DNA of 64,000 nucleotides from assembly GCA_010909165.1 (NCBI GenBank), contig MU008163.1:1550001-1614000 (forward strand). Direction: 5' to 3'. Position numbers and translations under genes: made by a program. Every line of letters starts with the position of its first letter. Position 1 is the first letter of the stretch. Positions 1-10,012 of this stretch are shown in pieces. The DNA is from Anthoceros angustus. Lineage: Eukaryota; Streptophyta; Anthocerotopsida; Anthocerotales; Anthocerotaceae. The notes beneath the pieces were generated by a model that had not been told where the DNA came from, made no database searches, and was given only the letters and a program-made list of their open reading frames with translations.

Positions 1-695
1 TTGGCATCACCTTCCTTAGCGTACTGACAGCGTGCAGTCATGCCGGTCTAGTGAACAAGGGGAGACAGTACTTTGAGGCTATGAGCAGACAGTACAGCAT
101 AACTCCCTCGGTGGAGCACTACACATGTATGGTGGATCTCCTGGGTCGTGCAGGCCTACTGGAGGAAGCGCTAGCTTTGATAGAGACAATGTCTGTACTG
201 CCTAACGCTGGAGTTTGGCACACTCTGTTGAACGCTTGCCAAAAGTGGTGCAACTTGGAGGTTGGTCGCCATGCTTTCAATGAGGCTATGAAGCTAGACA
301 AGAAAGATGCTTCGGCATATGCGCTGATGTCGAACATATACAAGGGTTCCCAGATGTGGGAGCAGGCACAGGAGATGCAGGCAGCGAGAATAAGAACCAG
401 AGCATGGAAGCAGCTGCCAGGCCAGAGCTGGTGGACAGACATGGACGGACTGGTGCATAGTTTTTTAGTTGGGTATAAGAGGTGCCTTGGGATTTCCAGA
501 ATGAAGCAAGACGGATACGTTTCACATGTGGACTCGCCACCAGCAGACATCTATGATATTAGAAAGCAAGGTGATTTGTGTTGGCGCAACGAGAAGCTGG
601 CTATGGCATCTGTCCTAAACAACACAATCCATGTAACGGCTTATAAGTTTTCAATAGCAACACGTCTCAATGCCACGTCGTCCATGGTGAAGTAG
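1..695 (+). CDS. PLS-class PPR protein, 3' end (gene continues left of the window)
   Basis: The open frame enters from the left edge (frame of base 3) and ends at a stop at 693-695. It encodes the last PPR motifs, with the typical HAGLVNKG and VEHYTCMVDLLGRAG blocks, then E1/E2 motifs ending in WWTDMDGLVHSFLVG. Proteins of this class bind organellar RNA, usually for C-to-U editing. Unlike its neighbours, this gene continues about 70 residues past E2. The extension contains SPPADIYDI and then CWRNEKLAMA, which resembles the start of a DYW cytidine deaminase domain (normally ..CWHSEKLA..). The zinc-binding His of the HxE motif is Arg here and the reading frame stops soon after, so no functional deaminase is present. 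Family assignment is certain; the DYW-remnant reading is inference from motif spacing. Confidence 0.85.
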   Translation, partial: GITFLSVLTACSHAGLVNKGRQYFEAMSRQYSITPSVEHYTCMVDLLGRAGLLEEALALIETMSVLPNAGVWHTLLNACQKWCNLEVGRHAFNEAMKLDKKDASAYALMSNIYKGSQMWEQAQEMQAARIRTRAWKQLPGQSWWTDMDGLVHSFLVGYKRCLGISRMKQDGYVSHVDSPPADIYDIRKQGDLCWRNEKLAMASVLNNTIHVTAYKFSIATRLNATSSMVK

Positions 696-1158
696 AGAAG
701 CTAACAATAATCAGCATGCCCTGCTCACCTCAACAAAGCCACAGGTGTCGCCGGTTAGGTCTTTGCTAGGTCCATCGGTGGTACCGTCTTGAGGACAACG
801 AGGAATGTCCCGAGCTCATCCACTCAAAAGATGTTATATATACATGGGTCTCCCATCGAACTTGGAAATCTGATCAGTTCGTCGGATCAACGTTAGGGAC
901 GGGTTTGATGTGTACACAGTCCCAGACAAACATCGAGAAATCTGACTAGAAACCCCAGACTTCACGCGCAGACTGTTGTGCCTTAGAAGATGCGCCCGTA
1001 GATTGCCGTCATGCTGCTGTCAATCGCGTTTGCTGCTTTAGGTGCTAACGTTTGCAAATTGCAGTTGTTGCTGATGACCTCCTTACACAAATCCGTCCAA
1101 TTCCATGTCGTCTTGCACAGTGACGGGCTGGTGTCTCCTGAATCTATAGGTTCAGGGC
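696..1158. other. intergenic spacer upstream of the second PPR gene
   Basis: No convincing gene is visible. A TATATATA-like stretch lies near 836-843, about 320 bp before the first in-frame ATG of the next gene, and could be its TATA box. Small open frames here overlap each other and look like chance. Confidence 0.4.
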
Positions 1159-2060
1159 GTGCTCCTGAAAGCCATGGCTGTGCGGAGGTTTCTAGAAAGG
1201 GCTCCGGCTCACCTGACTTCATGGAACCAATCTTTGGTAAACGAGAAAGCCGCGATATGGAGCACCGTTGCAAGGAAGCCAGCCCCTCTGTGTCCAGCTG
1301 GACAGGGATATTCCAGCCAGGTTGTAATGGCTGAAACTGTGAGCAAGCTATGTCAGGAGGGCCATCTCGCTGAAGCTGTTCAGGCTTTGGGGGTTCTGGT
1401 GCAGTCAGAGTGTTGTATTTCCAAAGCTCTGTTTTATACCGTACTGAAGAATTGTGTGGCCAACAAGAATCTTGTTCTGGGTCGTATAGTACATGCTTTT
1501 ACCGTGAGAAAGGGATATCAGAGGGACAAGTTCCTGTGCAACCACATCCTGCGAATGTATGCTTCTCATGGCATGTTGCAAGACGCGATGGATGTGTTCA
1601 CCGGGGTGGCTGAACCAGATGCCTTCATGTGGTGTTCCATAATATCTGCACATGTCAAATACGGACAAGTCCAGCAGGCCATACAACTGTATCATCAGAT
1701 GCGCAGATCAAGAGTGCAGCCAGATGGCCATGTATTTGTGGCAATCCTCCAGGCTTGTGCATCAGGACGAGACTTCAAAACTGGGCAGCAGGTGCATGCA
1801 GACGTGTTGGCCAGTGGGATGGAACCTCACTTGTTTGTCTATAATGGCTTGGTGGACATGTATGCAAAGTGTGGCAGGTTGGAATATGCTCAAAGAGTGT
1901 TTGACGGAATTTGTCAAAAAGATGTGGTGACATGGAATGCTATGATGTCAGGCTATTCCCAGCAGGGCATGGGGCAGGAAGCTCTTAATCTCTACTCTTC
2001 TATGCAAGAAGAAGGCATCGCTGTACCCAATTCCGTGACATTTGTGTGCCTGCTACAGAC

Positions 2061-3308
2061 ATGTGCTAATATGGGCACCCGAGCTTTTGAGACAGGGAAG
2101 CATCTTCATGCGCAAATTAGAGAACGAGGACATCAAGCTGATTTGTTTGTATCCAACAGTTTGGTAGACATGTATGCAAAGTGTGGCAGCTTGGAAGATG
2201 CTCAAAGAGTGTTTGACGGGCTTGGCCAAAAAGATGTGGTGACGTGGAATGCTATGATAGCCGGGTATTCCAAGCAGGGCATGGGGCACAAAGCCCTTCG
2301 TCTCTACACTTCTATGAGAGAAGAAGGCATTGCTGTACCCGATCCCATCACATTTGTGTGCCTTCTGCAGGCATGTGCTAGTGCGGGGGTCCCAGCTTTG
2401 AAAATAGGGAAGCAGCTGCATGACCAAATTAAAGAACGTGGACATGAGTCTGGAGTGTTTGTAGCCAGCAGTTTGGTGAACATGTATGCAAAGTGTGGGA
2501 GCTTGCAAGACGCGCAGAGAGTGTTTGACAGACTTGGTCAAAAAGATGTGGTGACGTGGAATGCAATGATGGCAGGGTATTCCCAGCAGGGCATGGGCCA
2601 GGAAGCTCTTCATCTCTATGGGGTTATGCAACAAGAAGGCATAGCTGTCCCAAATTCCGTGACATTTGTGTCCCTTCTGCAGGCATGTGCTAATATGGGC
2701 ACCCGAGCTTTTGAGACAGGGAAGCATCTTCATGCGCAAATTAGAGAACGAGGACATCAAGCTGATTTGTTTGTATCCAACAGTTTGGTAGACATGTATG
2801 CAAAGTGTGGCAGCTTGGAAGATGCTCAAAGAGTGTTTGACGGGCTTGGCCAAAAAGATGTGGTGACGTGGAATGCTATGATAGCCGGGTATTCCAAGCA
2901 GGGCATGGGGCACAAAAGCCCTTCACCTCTACAGTGCTATGCAAGAAGAAGGCATTGCTGTACCGATCCCATCACATTTGTGTGCCTTCTGCAGGCATGT
3001 GCTAGTGCGGGGGTCCCAGCTTTGAAAATAGGGAAGCAGCTGCATGACCAAATTAAAGAACGTGGACATGAGTCTGGAGTGTTTGTAGCCAGCAGTTTGG
3101 TGAACATGTATGCAAAGTGTGGGAGCTTGCAAGACGCGCAGAGAGTGTTTGACAGACTTGGTCAAAAAGATGTGGTGACGTGGAATGCAATGATGGCAGG
3201 GTATTCCCAGCAGGGCATGGGCCAGGAAGCTCTTCATCTCTATGGGGTTATGCAACAAGAAGGCATAGCTGTCCCAAATTCCGTGACATTTGTGTCCCTT
3301 CTGCAGGC
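2061..3308 (+). repeat. 624-bp tandem duplication inside the PPR gene
   Basis: Bases 2061-2684 recur almost perfectly at 2685-3308. The unit is 208 codons, about two P-L-S triplets, so the frame is kept. The main difference is at 2913-2968, where one extra A and a later missing C shift the frame for about 18 codons and then restore it. Confidence 0.9.
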
Positions 3309-4697
3309 ATGTACGAGTATGGGCACCAGAGCCTTAGACGAGGGAAAGCAGCTTCATGCACAAATTAGAAAACGAGGATATCATACTGATGTGTTTGTAG
3401 CCAACAGTCTGGTGACCATGTATGCAAAGTGTGGAAGCTTGGAAGCTGCTCAGAATGTGTTTGATGGACTTGGTCACAAAAATGTGGTGACTTGGAACGC
3501 TATGATAGCAGGGTATTCACAGCAGGGCATGGGGCAGGAAGCCCTTCATATTTATACTGCCATGCAAGACGAAGGCATGGCTGCACCCGATTCTGTGACG
3601 TTTATGTGCCTTCTACAGGCATGTGCAACTGTGGGCACCTCAGCTTTGGAAACGGGGAAGCAGCTTCATGAGCAAATTATAGAACAAGGACATGAAGCTG
3701 ATGTGTTTGTTGCTAATAGTCTGGTCAACATGTACGCCAAGTGTGGCAGCTTGGAACGTGCCCAGAGTGTGTTTGACGGACTTGGTCAGAAAGACGTGGT
3801 CAGTTGGAATGTCATGATAGCAGGGTATTCCCAGCAGGACATGGGCCAGGAAGCCCTTCACCTCTACAGTGCTATGCAACAAGATGCCATCGCTGTTCCA
3901 GATTCTGTGACATTTCTGTGCCTCCTGCAGGCTTGTGCAAGTATGGGCACCCCGGCTTTGGTGAAGGGGAGGCAGCTTCATGCGCAAATTAGAGAACGAG
4001 GGTATCAGTGTGACATTAGTGTAGGCAACAGTTTGGTAAACATGTATGCAAAGTGTGGCAGCCCAGAGGATGCTCAGAGAGTGTTTGATGGTCTTGGTAA
4101 AAAGAATGTGGTGACGTGGAATGCAATGATTGCAGGCTACTCGCAGCAGGGCATGGGGCAGGAAGCCCTTCTTCTTTACAGTGGTATGCAAGAAGAAGGC
4201 ATCGCTGTACCCAACTCTGTGACATTTGTGTGCCTCCTTCAGGCATGTGCAAATGTTGCAGCTTTACATCTGGGAAGGCAGTTACATGCACAGATCAAAG
4301 AACAAGGGCTTGAAGGTGATGTGTTTGTATCTGGCAGTTTGATAAACATGTACGGGAAGTCGGGGAGCATGCTGGATGCACAACAGGTGTTTGATGCGCT
4401 GCCAGGACGAGACATCGTTGCCTGGAGTGCTCTGATTGCAGGTTATGCAGGTGTAGGAAACTCTGTAGTGGTCTTCGACTTGGTCCAGAGAATGCTAGAA
4501 GATGGCATACAGCCGGTTGGCATCACATTTCTTAGCATACTAACAGTATGCAGTCATGCCGGTCTGGTGAACAAGGGGCAAGAATACTTTAAGGCTATGA
4601 GCAGCCAGTACGGCATCACTCCAACAGTGGAGCACTACACATGCATGGTGGATCTCCTGGGCCGTGCAGGCCAAGTGGATGAGGCACTGGCTTTGCT

Positions 4698-5352
4698 CAT
4701 GAAAATGTCATGGAATCTGGGACAGCTGTGCCTTTTTGTTGCACCGCACTGAAGAGATGAAGAGCTTCCTGGCCCATGCCGTGGTGGGAATACCCTGCAA
4801 GCATGGCATTCAATGTCACCTTATCATTTTGACCAAAGTTTTCAAACACCCCCTCAGCATCCTCTAGGCTGCCACACTTTGCATACATGTTTACCAAACT
4901 GCTTGCTATGAACATATCCCCGTCACATCTTCGATCTCGGATTTGCGCATGAAGCTGCTTGCCCATCTCTAAAGCTGGGGCTCCCACAGTTGCACATGCC
5001 TGTACTGCCTAACGCTGCAGCTTGGCACACTCTGTGAGCGTCCTCTAGGCTGCCACACTTCGCATACATGTTTACCAAACTGCTGGCTATAAAGTCGTCA
5101 GCTTGATACCCACATTCTCTGATTTGGGCATGGAGCTGCTTGCCCTTCTCCAACGCTGGGGGGCCCACACTTGCACATGCTCGCAGGAGGCATGAAAATG
5201 TCATGGAATCTGGGACAGCTGTGCCTTTTTGTTGCACCGCACTGAAGAGATGAAGAGCTTCCTGGCCCATGCCGTGGTGGGAATACCCTGCAAGCATGGC
5301 ATTCAATGTCACCTTATCATTTTGACCAAAGTTTTCAAACACCCCTCAGCAT
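4698..5352 (-). repeat. two inverted segments copied from the neighbouring PPR gene
   Basis: 4698-5004 is a copy, in the same + strand orientation, of 7352-7658, which is the antisense strand of the next PPR gene. About 5027-5352 is likewise a copy of about 7188-7513. Between them, about 5005-5030 is a short island of the host PPR gene in sense (it reads LPNAAAWHTL). Each switch occurs at shared short sequence: CATGAAAATGTC on the left, CTGTA, CACTCTG, and TCAGCAT on the right. Confidence 0.88.
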
Positions 5353-5513
5353 ATGTCCTGATGTCAAACATTTACATCGGTGCCCAGATGTGGGAGCAGG
5401 CACAGGAGCTGCGGTGGAGGAGAACGGGAATCAGGGCATGGAAGCAGCCAGGTCAGAGCTGGTGGACAGACATGGATGGACTGGTGCATAGTTTCCTGGT
5501 TCACAAAAGCTGA

Positions 5514-5928
5514 TAAAGTGAAAGAAGGAGGAAGGACGGATTCTGGTTTACCACCGGCAGACAGGAGACAACTCTCAGGTCTCCGCTGAAGCGGCAAGCG
5601 GATCGCCAAACCAAGGCCGTGTGCAGTGTTTCCGCTGAAATGCACTATATTTAAACCAAGGCAACCGACATGCAGTGTGGAGTTTTGAAGGCAAACTTTA
5701 CATCGTGTGGCACAAGGTGAAGCATCATATGTTGCAGTGGCACAGTGGCATTAAATTTGCTTTCCATCCTGAGCAAAAAAGCAATACATCGAATTGCTGG
5801 GGCCGGATAAAACCGCGGACTTATACTACTCTGACTCATGTAAGCAAGTGAACCTTTCAGCAATGTCCGAACGCCGGAGTCTCAAATCGACGGAACCGTG
5901 TCCAGATGATACATGCGCTTTCATCAGC
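5514..5928. other. spacer between convergent PPR genes
   Basis: This is the 3'-to-3' gap between the + and - strand PPR genes. At 5520-5590 the + strand still encodes a LPPADRR-like stretch resembling the SPPADIY segment downstream of E2 in the first PPR gene. It therefore looks like a decayed C-terminal extension. I see nothing else. Confidence 0.4.
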
Positions 5929-8900
5929 CTAAAAAGAACGTGCTGCTGCCAGTCTTCTGCTTAGCTTCTTCTCCCCAACCAAAAAGCTATGCACAAGCCC
6001 ATCCATGTCTGTCCACCAGCTCTGACCTGGCTGCTTCCATGCCCTGATGCTTTTCCTCCTTCCCTGCATCTCTTGTGCCTGTTCCCACATCTGGGCACCG
6101 GTGTATATGTTTGACATCAACACGTACGCTGCAGCATCTTCGTTGTTCAGTTTCACCGCTGCGTTGAAAGCATGAAGTCCCACCTCCACGTTGCTCCACT
6201 TTTGACAAGCGCCCAACAGGGTGTGCCAAACATCAGCACTAGGCTGCACAGGCATTGTTCTTATGAAACTTAGTGCCCCATCGAGCTGGCCTGCACGGCA
6301 TAGGAGATCCACCATGCATGTGCAGTGCTCAACAGTCGGACTGATCCCGTACCGTGTACTCATGGCCTCAAAGTAGTGCCTCCCTTCGGTCACCAGACCC
6401 ACATGACTGCATACCGTTATTACGCTAACCAAGGTGATACCGACTGGCTGTACCCCATCGTCTGACATTTTCTGGACCAAGTTAAAGACCCGTTCGCTGT
6501 CCCCTTGACAGCTATATCCCGCAATCAATGCATTCCAGGCGACAACATCTCTCCTAGGCAGTGCATCAAACACCCGCTGGGCATCAACCATGCTCCCTGA
6601 CTTTCCATACATGTTTATCAAACTCGCGGCTACAGATGTGTCAGCTTGAAGCCCTTGTTGTTCAATCTGTGCATGAAGCTGCCTTCCCAGATGCACAGCC
6701 GCCACATTTGCGCATGCCTGGAGGAGGCATACAAATGTAATGCTATTGGGTGCAACACTGCTCTCGCCTTGCATAGCACTGAAAAGACGGAGGGCTTCTT
6801 GGCCCATGCTCTGCTGGGAATAGCCTGCTATCATGGCATTCCACGTCACCACATTCTTTTCACCAAGTCCATCAAAGACTCTCTGCGCATCCTCTAGGCT
6901 GCCACACTTGGCGTACATGTTTACCAAACTGCTAGCTATAAACACCTCACCTTCTTGTCCTTGTTTTCTGATCTGCGCGTGAAGCTGCCTCCCCTTCTCC
7001 AAAGCCGGGGAGCCCACACTTGCACATGCCTGCAGGAGGCAAACAAACGTCACAGAATCGGGTACAGCCATGGCATCGTCTTGCATAGCACTGTAAAGAT
7101 GAAAGGCTTCCTGGCCCATGCCCTGCTGAGAATACCCTGCAAACATGGCATTCCATGTTACCACATCTTTTTCGACGAGTTTGTCAAACACTCTGTGAGC
7201 GTCCTCTAGGCTGCCACACTTCGCATACATGTTTACCAAACTGCTGGCTATAAAGTCGTCAGCTTGATACCCACATTCTCTGATTTGGGCATGGAGCTGC
7301 TTGCCCTTCTCCAACGCTGGGGGGCCCACACTTGCACATGCTCGCAGGAGGCATGAAAATGTCATGGAATCTGGGACAGCTGTGCCTTTTTGTTGCACCG
7401 CACTGAAGAGATGAAGAGCTTCCTGGCCCATGCCGTGGTGGGAATACCCTGCAAGCATGGCATTCAATGTCACCTTATCATTTTGACCAAAGTTTTCAAA
7501 CACCCCCTCAGCATCCTCTAGGCTGCCACACTTTGCATACATGTTTACCAAACTGCTTGCTATGAACATATCCCCGTCACATCTTCGATCTCGGATTTGC
7601 GCATGAAGCTGCTTGCCCATCTCTAAAGCTGGGGCTCCCACAGTTGCACATGCCTGTAGGAGGCTCACAAATGTCACAGGATCAGGCAGAGTGCTGGCAT
7701 GTTCTTGCATAACAGTGTAGAGATGAAGGGCTTCCTGTCCCATACCCTGCTGGGAATACCCTGCTATCATGGCATTCCATGTCACCACATCCTTTTGACC
7801 AAGTCCACCAAACACTCTTTTAGCATCTTCAAAGCTCCCGCACTTTGCATACATGTTCACCAAACTGTTGGCTACAAACAGATTTGCTTCAAGTCCTTGC
7901 TCTCTGATTTGTGTATGGAGCTGCTCCCCTTTCTCCAGTGCTTGGGAGCCAATACTTGCACATGCCTGCAAGAGGCACACAAAGGTCACAGAATTTGGTA
8001 GAACGGTTCCTTCTTCCAGCATAACACTGTGCAGACGAAGGGCTTCCTGGGCCATGCCCTGCTGGATGTATCCTGCAATTAGAGCAGTCCACGTCACAAC
8101 GTCTTTTTGACCAAGTTCACCAAACACTCTGCGAGCATCCTCTAGGCTGCCACACTTTGCATACATGTTGACCAAACTGTTGGCTACAAACACATCAGCG
8201 TGGTACCCTCGTTCTCTAATTTGTGCATCAAGATGCTTCCCCTTCTCCAAGGCTAGAATGCCCACAGTTGCACAAGCCTGCAGAAGGCAAACAAAGGTCA
8301 CAGAATTGGGTACAATGATACCTTCTTCTTGCATAGCCGTGTAGAGATGAAGGGCTTCCTGCCCCATGTGTTGCTGGGAATATGCTGCGATCATAGCATT
8401 CCACGTTACCACATCTTTCTGATGAAGTCCATCAAACAGTCTTCGAGCATCTTCCACGCTGCCACACCTTCCGTACATCTTTACCAAGCTATTGGATACC
8501 AACATATTAGCTTGATGTCCTTGTACTCTAATGTGCGCGTGAAGCTGCTTTCCCTCCTCCAAAGCTGCAGTGCCAACACTTGCACATGCCTGCAGGAGGC
8601 ACACAAATGTCACAGAATCAGGTGCATCAATCCCACTCTCTTGCATAGTGTAGTAAAGAAGAAGGGCTTCCTGCCCCATGCCCTGCTGGGAATACCCTGC
8701 TATCATGGCATTCCACGTCACCACATCCTTCTCAACAAGTCTGTCAAACACTTTGCGAGCGTCTTCCAGACTGCCACATTTTGCAAACATGTTCACCAAA
8801 CTGTTGGCCACAAAAACATCAGCTTCAAGACCTTGTTTTCGGATTTCTGCATGAAGCTGCTTTCCCTTCTCCAAAGCTGAGCCCCCCACACTTGCACATG

Positions 8901-9792
8901 CCTGCAGGAGGCATACAAATGTGCAAGAATTGGCAGCAGCCATGCCATCTTCGTGCATGGCAATATGGAGACGGAGGGCTGCCTCCCCCATACCCTGCTG
9001 AGAATACCCCGCTATCATAGCATTCCACGTTACCACATCCTTTTGACCAAGAGTGTCGAAAACTCTTTGAGCTTCTTCTAAGCTGCCACATTTTGCATAC
9101 ATATCCACTAAGCTATTACAGACAAACAAATCAAGCTCAACTCCACTGGCCAACACATCTGCATGCACCTGCTGCCCACTTTTCAAGTCTGACCCCCTTG
9201 CGCAAGCCTGTAAGGCAGCCACAAATACATGGCCGTCTGGGGGCAGACTCGAGAAGCGCATCTGATGATATAGCTGTATGGCTTGCTTTTCTTGTCCGTG
9301 TTTCACATGAGCAGAAATTATGGAAAACCACATGAACGAATCTGGTTTCTCAACCACCATGAACACATCCATGGCGTCTTGCAACCTGCCATAAGAAGCA
9401 TACATTCGAAGGATGTGGTTGCACAGGAACGTATCCGACTCATACCCCCTTGTCACAGCGAAAGCATGCACACGCCGGCCCAAAGCAAGGTCCTTATGGG
9501 CAACACAGGTCTTCAGCACGGCATAAAAGAGAAATTTGGAAATACAGCAGTCTATCCGTACCAGAACGCCCAAAGCCTCGACAGCCTCAGTGCCACGGCC
9601 CTGCTCACATAGCCTGCTCACGGTTTCAGCCGTCACGCCCCTTTCCAATCCAACAGCGCTGCCATCATCTGCCAAGCTCCAACCTTCCCTGGCTCTGGCG
9701 ATGAGAGCCCCTGAAGACGACTCTCGCTGGAAGAGCCGTGTCCAGGCAGACAGCCTCTTGGACTGGCTGGCTTTCCTGCAAACGGGCTGCAT
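5929..9792 (-). CDS. PLS-class PPR-E protein, 1287 aa, intact
   Basis: A single exon of 1287 codons runs from ATG at 9792 to the stop at 5929-5931. A basic, Ser/Arg-rich N-terminus (about 30 residues) could be an organellar presequence. It is followed by an N-terminal PPR region (KTCVAHKDLALGRRVHAF), about ten P-L-S triplets of roughly 104 residues, then E1 and E2 motifs (HYFEAMSTRYGISPTVEH...; SWWTDMDGLVHSFLVGEKK). There is no DYW domain. The family recognises single-stranded organellar RNA and recruits editing factors in trans. At 1287 residues it is far longer than most land-plant PPR-PLS proteins (typically 500-900). The repeats are unusually alike, with N at position 5 and D or N at the last position of nearly every P and S motif. 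It lies tail-to-tail with the upstream gene and was the donor of the inverted pieces in it. Confidence 0.93.
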   Translation of the reverse strand: MQPVCRKASQSKRLSAWTRLFQRESSSGALIARAREGWSLADDGSAVGLERGVTAETVSRLCEQGRGTEAVEALGVLVRIDCCISKFLFYAVLKTCVAHKDLALGRRVHAFAVTRGYESDTFLCNHILRMYASYGRLQDAMDVFMVVEKPDSFMWFSIISAHVKHGQEKQAIQLYHQMRFSSLPPDGHVFVAALQACARGSDLKSGQQVHADVLASGVELDLFVCNSLVDMYAKCGSLEEAQRVFDTLGQKDVVTWNAMIAGYSQQGMGEAALRLHIAMHEDGMAAANSCTFVCLLQACASVGGSALEKGKQLHAEIRKQGLEADVFVANSLVNMFAKCGSLEDARKVFDRLVEKDVVTWNAMIAGYSQQGMGQEALLLYYTMQESGIDAPDSVTFVCLLQACASVGTAALEEGKQLHAHIRVQGHQANMLVSNSLVKMYGRCGSVEDARRLFDGLHQKDVVTWNAMIAAYSQQHMGQEALHLYTAMQEEGIIVPNSVTFVCLLQACATVGILALEKGKHLDAQIRERGYHADVFVANSLVNMYAKCGSLEDARRVFGELGQKDVVTWTALIAGYIQQGMAQEALRLHSVMLEEGTVLPNSVTFVCLLQACASIGSQALEKGEQLHTQIREQGLEANLFVANSLVNMYAKCGSFEDAKRVFGGLGQKDVVTWNAMIAGYSQQGMGQEALHLYTVMQEHASTLPDPVTFVSLLQACATVGAPALEMGKQLHAQIRDRRCDGDMFIASSLVNMYAKCGSLEDAEGVFENFGQNDKVTLNAMLAGYSHHGMGQEALHLFSAVQQKGTAVPDSMTFSCLLRACASVGPPALEKGKQLHAQIRECGYQADDFIASSLVNMYAKCGSLEDAHRVFDKLVEKDVVTWNAMFAGYSQQGMGQEAFHLYSAMQDDAMAVPDSVTFVCLLQACASVGSPALEKGRQLHAQIRKQGQEGEVFIASSLVNMYAKCGSLEDAQRVFDGLGEKNVVTWNAMIAGYSQQSMGQEALRLFSAMQGESSVAPNSITFVCLLQACANVAAVHLGRQLHAQIEQQGLQADTSVAASLINMYGKSGSMVDAQRVFDALPRRDVVAWNALIAGYSCQGDSERVFNLVQKMSDDGVQPVGITLVSVITVCSHVGLVTEGRHYFEAMSTRYGISPTVEHCTCMVDLLCRAGQLDGALSFIRTMPVQPSADVWHTLLGACQKWSNVEVGLHAFNAAVKLNNEDAAAYVLMSNIYTGAQMWEQAQEMQGRRKSIRAWKQPGQSWWTDMDGLVHSFLVGEKKLSRRLAAARSF

Positions 9793-10012
9793 CTCGCGGC
9801 TTCGTTCTTTTCCCGGGGTTGGTTAGTTGATGTCACGTGACAGGAAGCTCTTCCTAGAACATCTGTGATCTTCCACACCGCCATAGGAGATCCACGGGAT
9901 GGACAAGCCCGTCGTGGGCACTGCGATCGTGAATGACGAGAAGAACGTAAGACTAAAGCCTTTCGCAGGTTAATCCATTATTAGGTAGGAGAACATTCAC
10001 ATATTTCGGCTT
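9793..10012. other. spacer between two minus-strand PPR genes
   Basis: A 220-bp gap between the 3' end of one PPR gene and the start of the next. It must hold the terminator of the upstream gene and the promoter of the downstream one. I see no distinctive motif. Confidence 0.4.

Larger units (their letters stand above)
1159..5513 (+). pseudogene. Long PLS-class PPR gene with scrambled 3' end
   Basis: An uninterrupted frame of 1197 codons runs from the ATG at 1159 to a stop at 4750-4752. It starts with an unclassified N-terminal region of about 70 residues, then about ten P-L-S triplets of roughly 104 residues each (VVTWNAMIAGY..., LLQACA..GKQLHAQI, NSLVNMYAKCGSLEDAQRVF). The normal reading ends at about 4709, inside LLMKMS. 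There the sequence switches to inverted copies of the neighbouring minus-strand PPR gene. The true E1/E2 tail reappears in another frame at about 5346-5513 (AYVLMSNIY...MDGLVHSFLV). As assembled, the product would lose its E domain and end in a few foreign residues. Two P-L-S triplets are tandemly duplicated (2061-2684 and 2685-3308). No intron is needed. It is probably organelle-targeted like its family, but I see no clear presequence. Whether it is a pseudogene or an assembly error is open. Confidence 0.8.

Noticed and set aside
2053-2913. Long minus-strand frames opposite the PPR repeats (286, 183, 109 codons)
   Set aside because: They are antisense shadows of the P-L-S repeats; their repeat period and ends follow the sense gene, and they match no known family.
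5987-9612. Many + strand frames across the minus-strand PPR gene
   Set aside because: Same reason: antisense or frame-shifted shadows of an intact 1287-codon gene.
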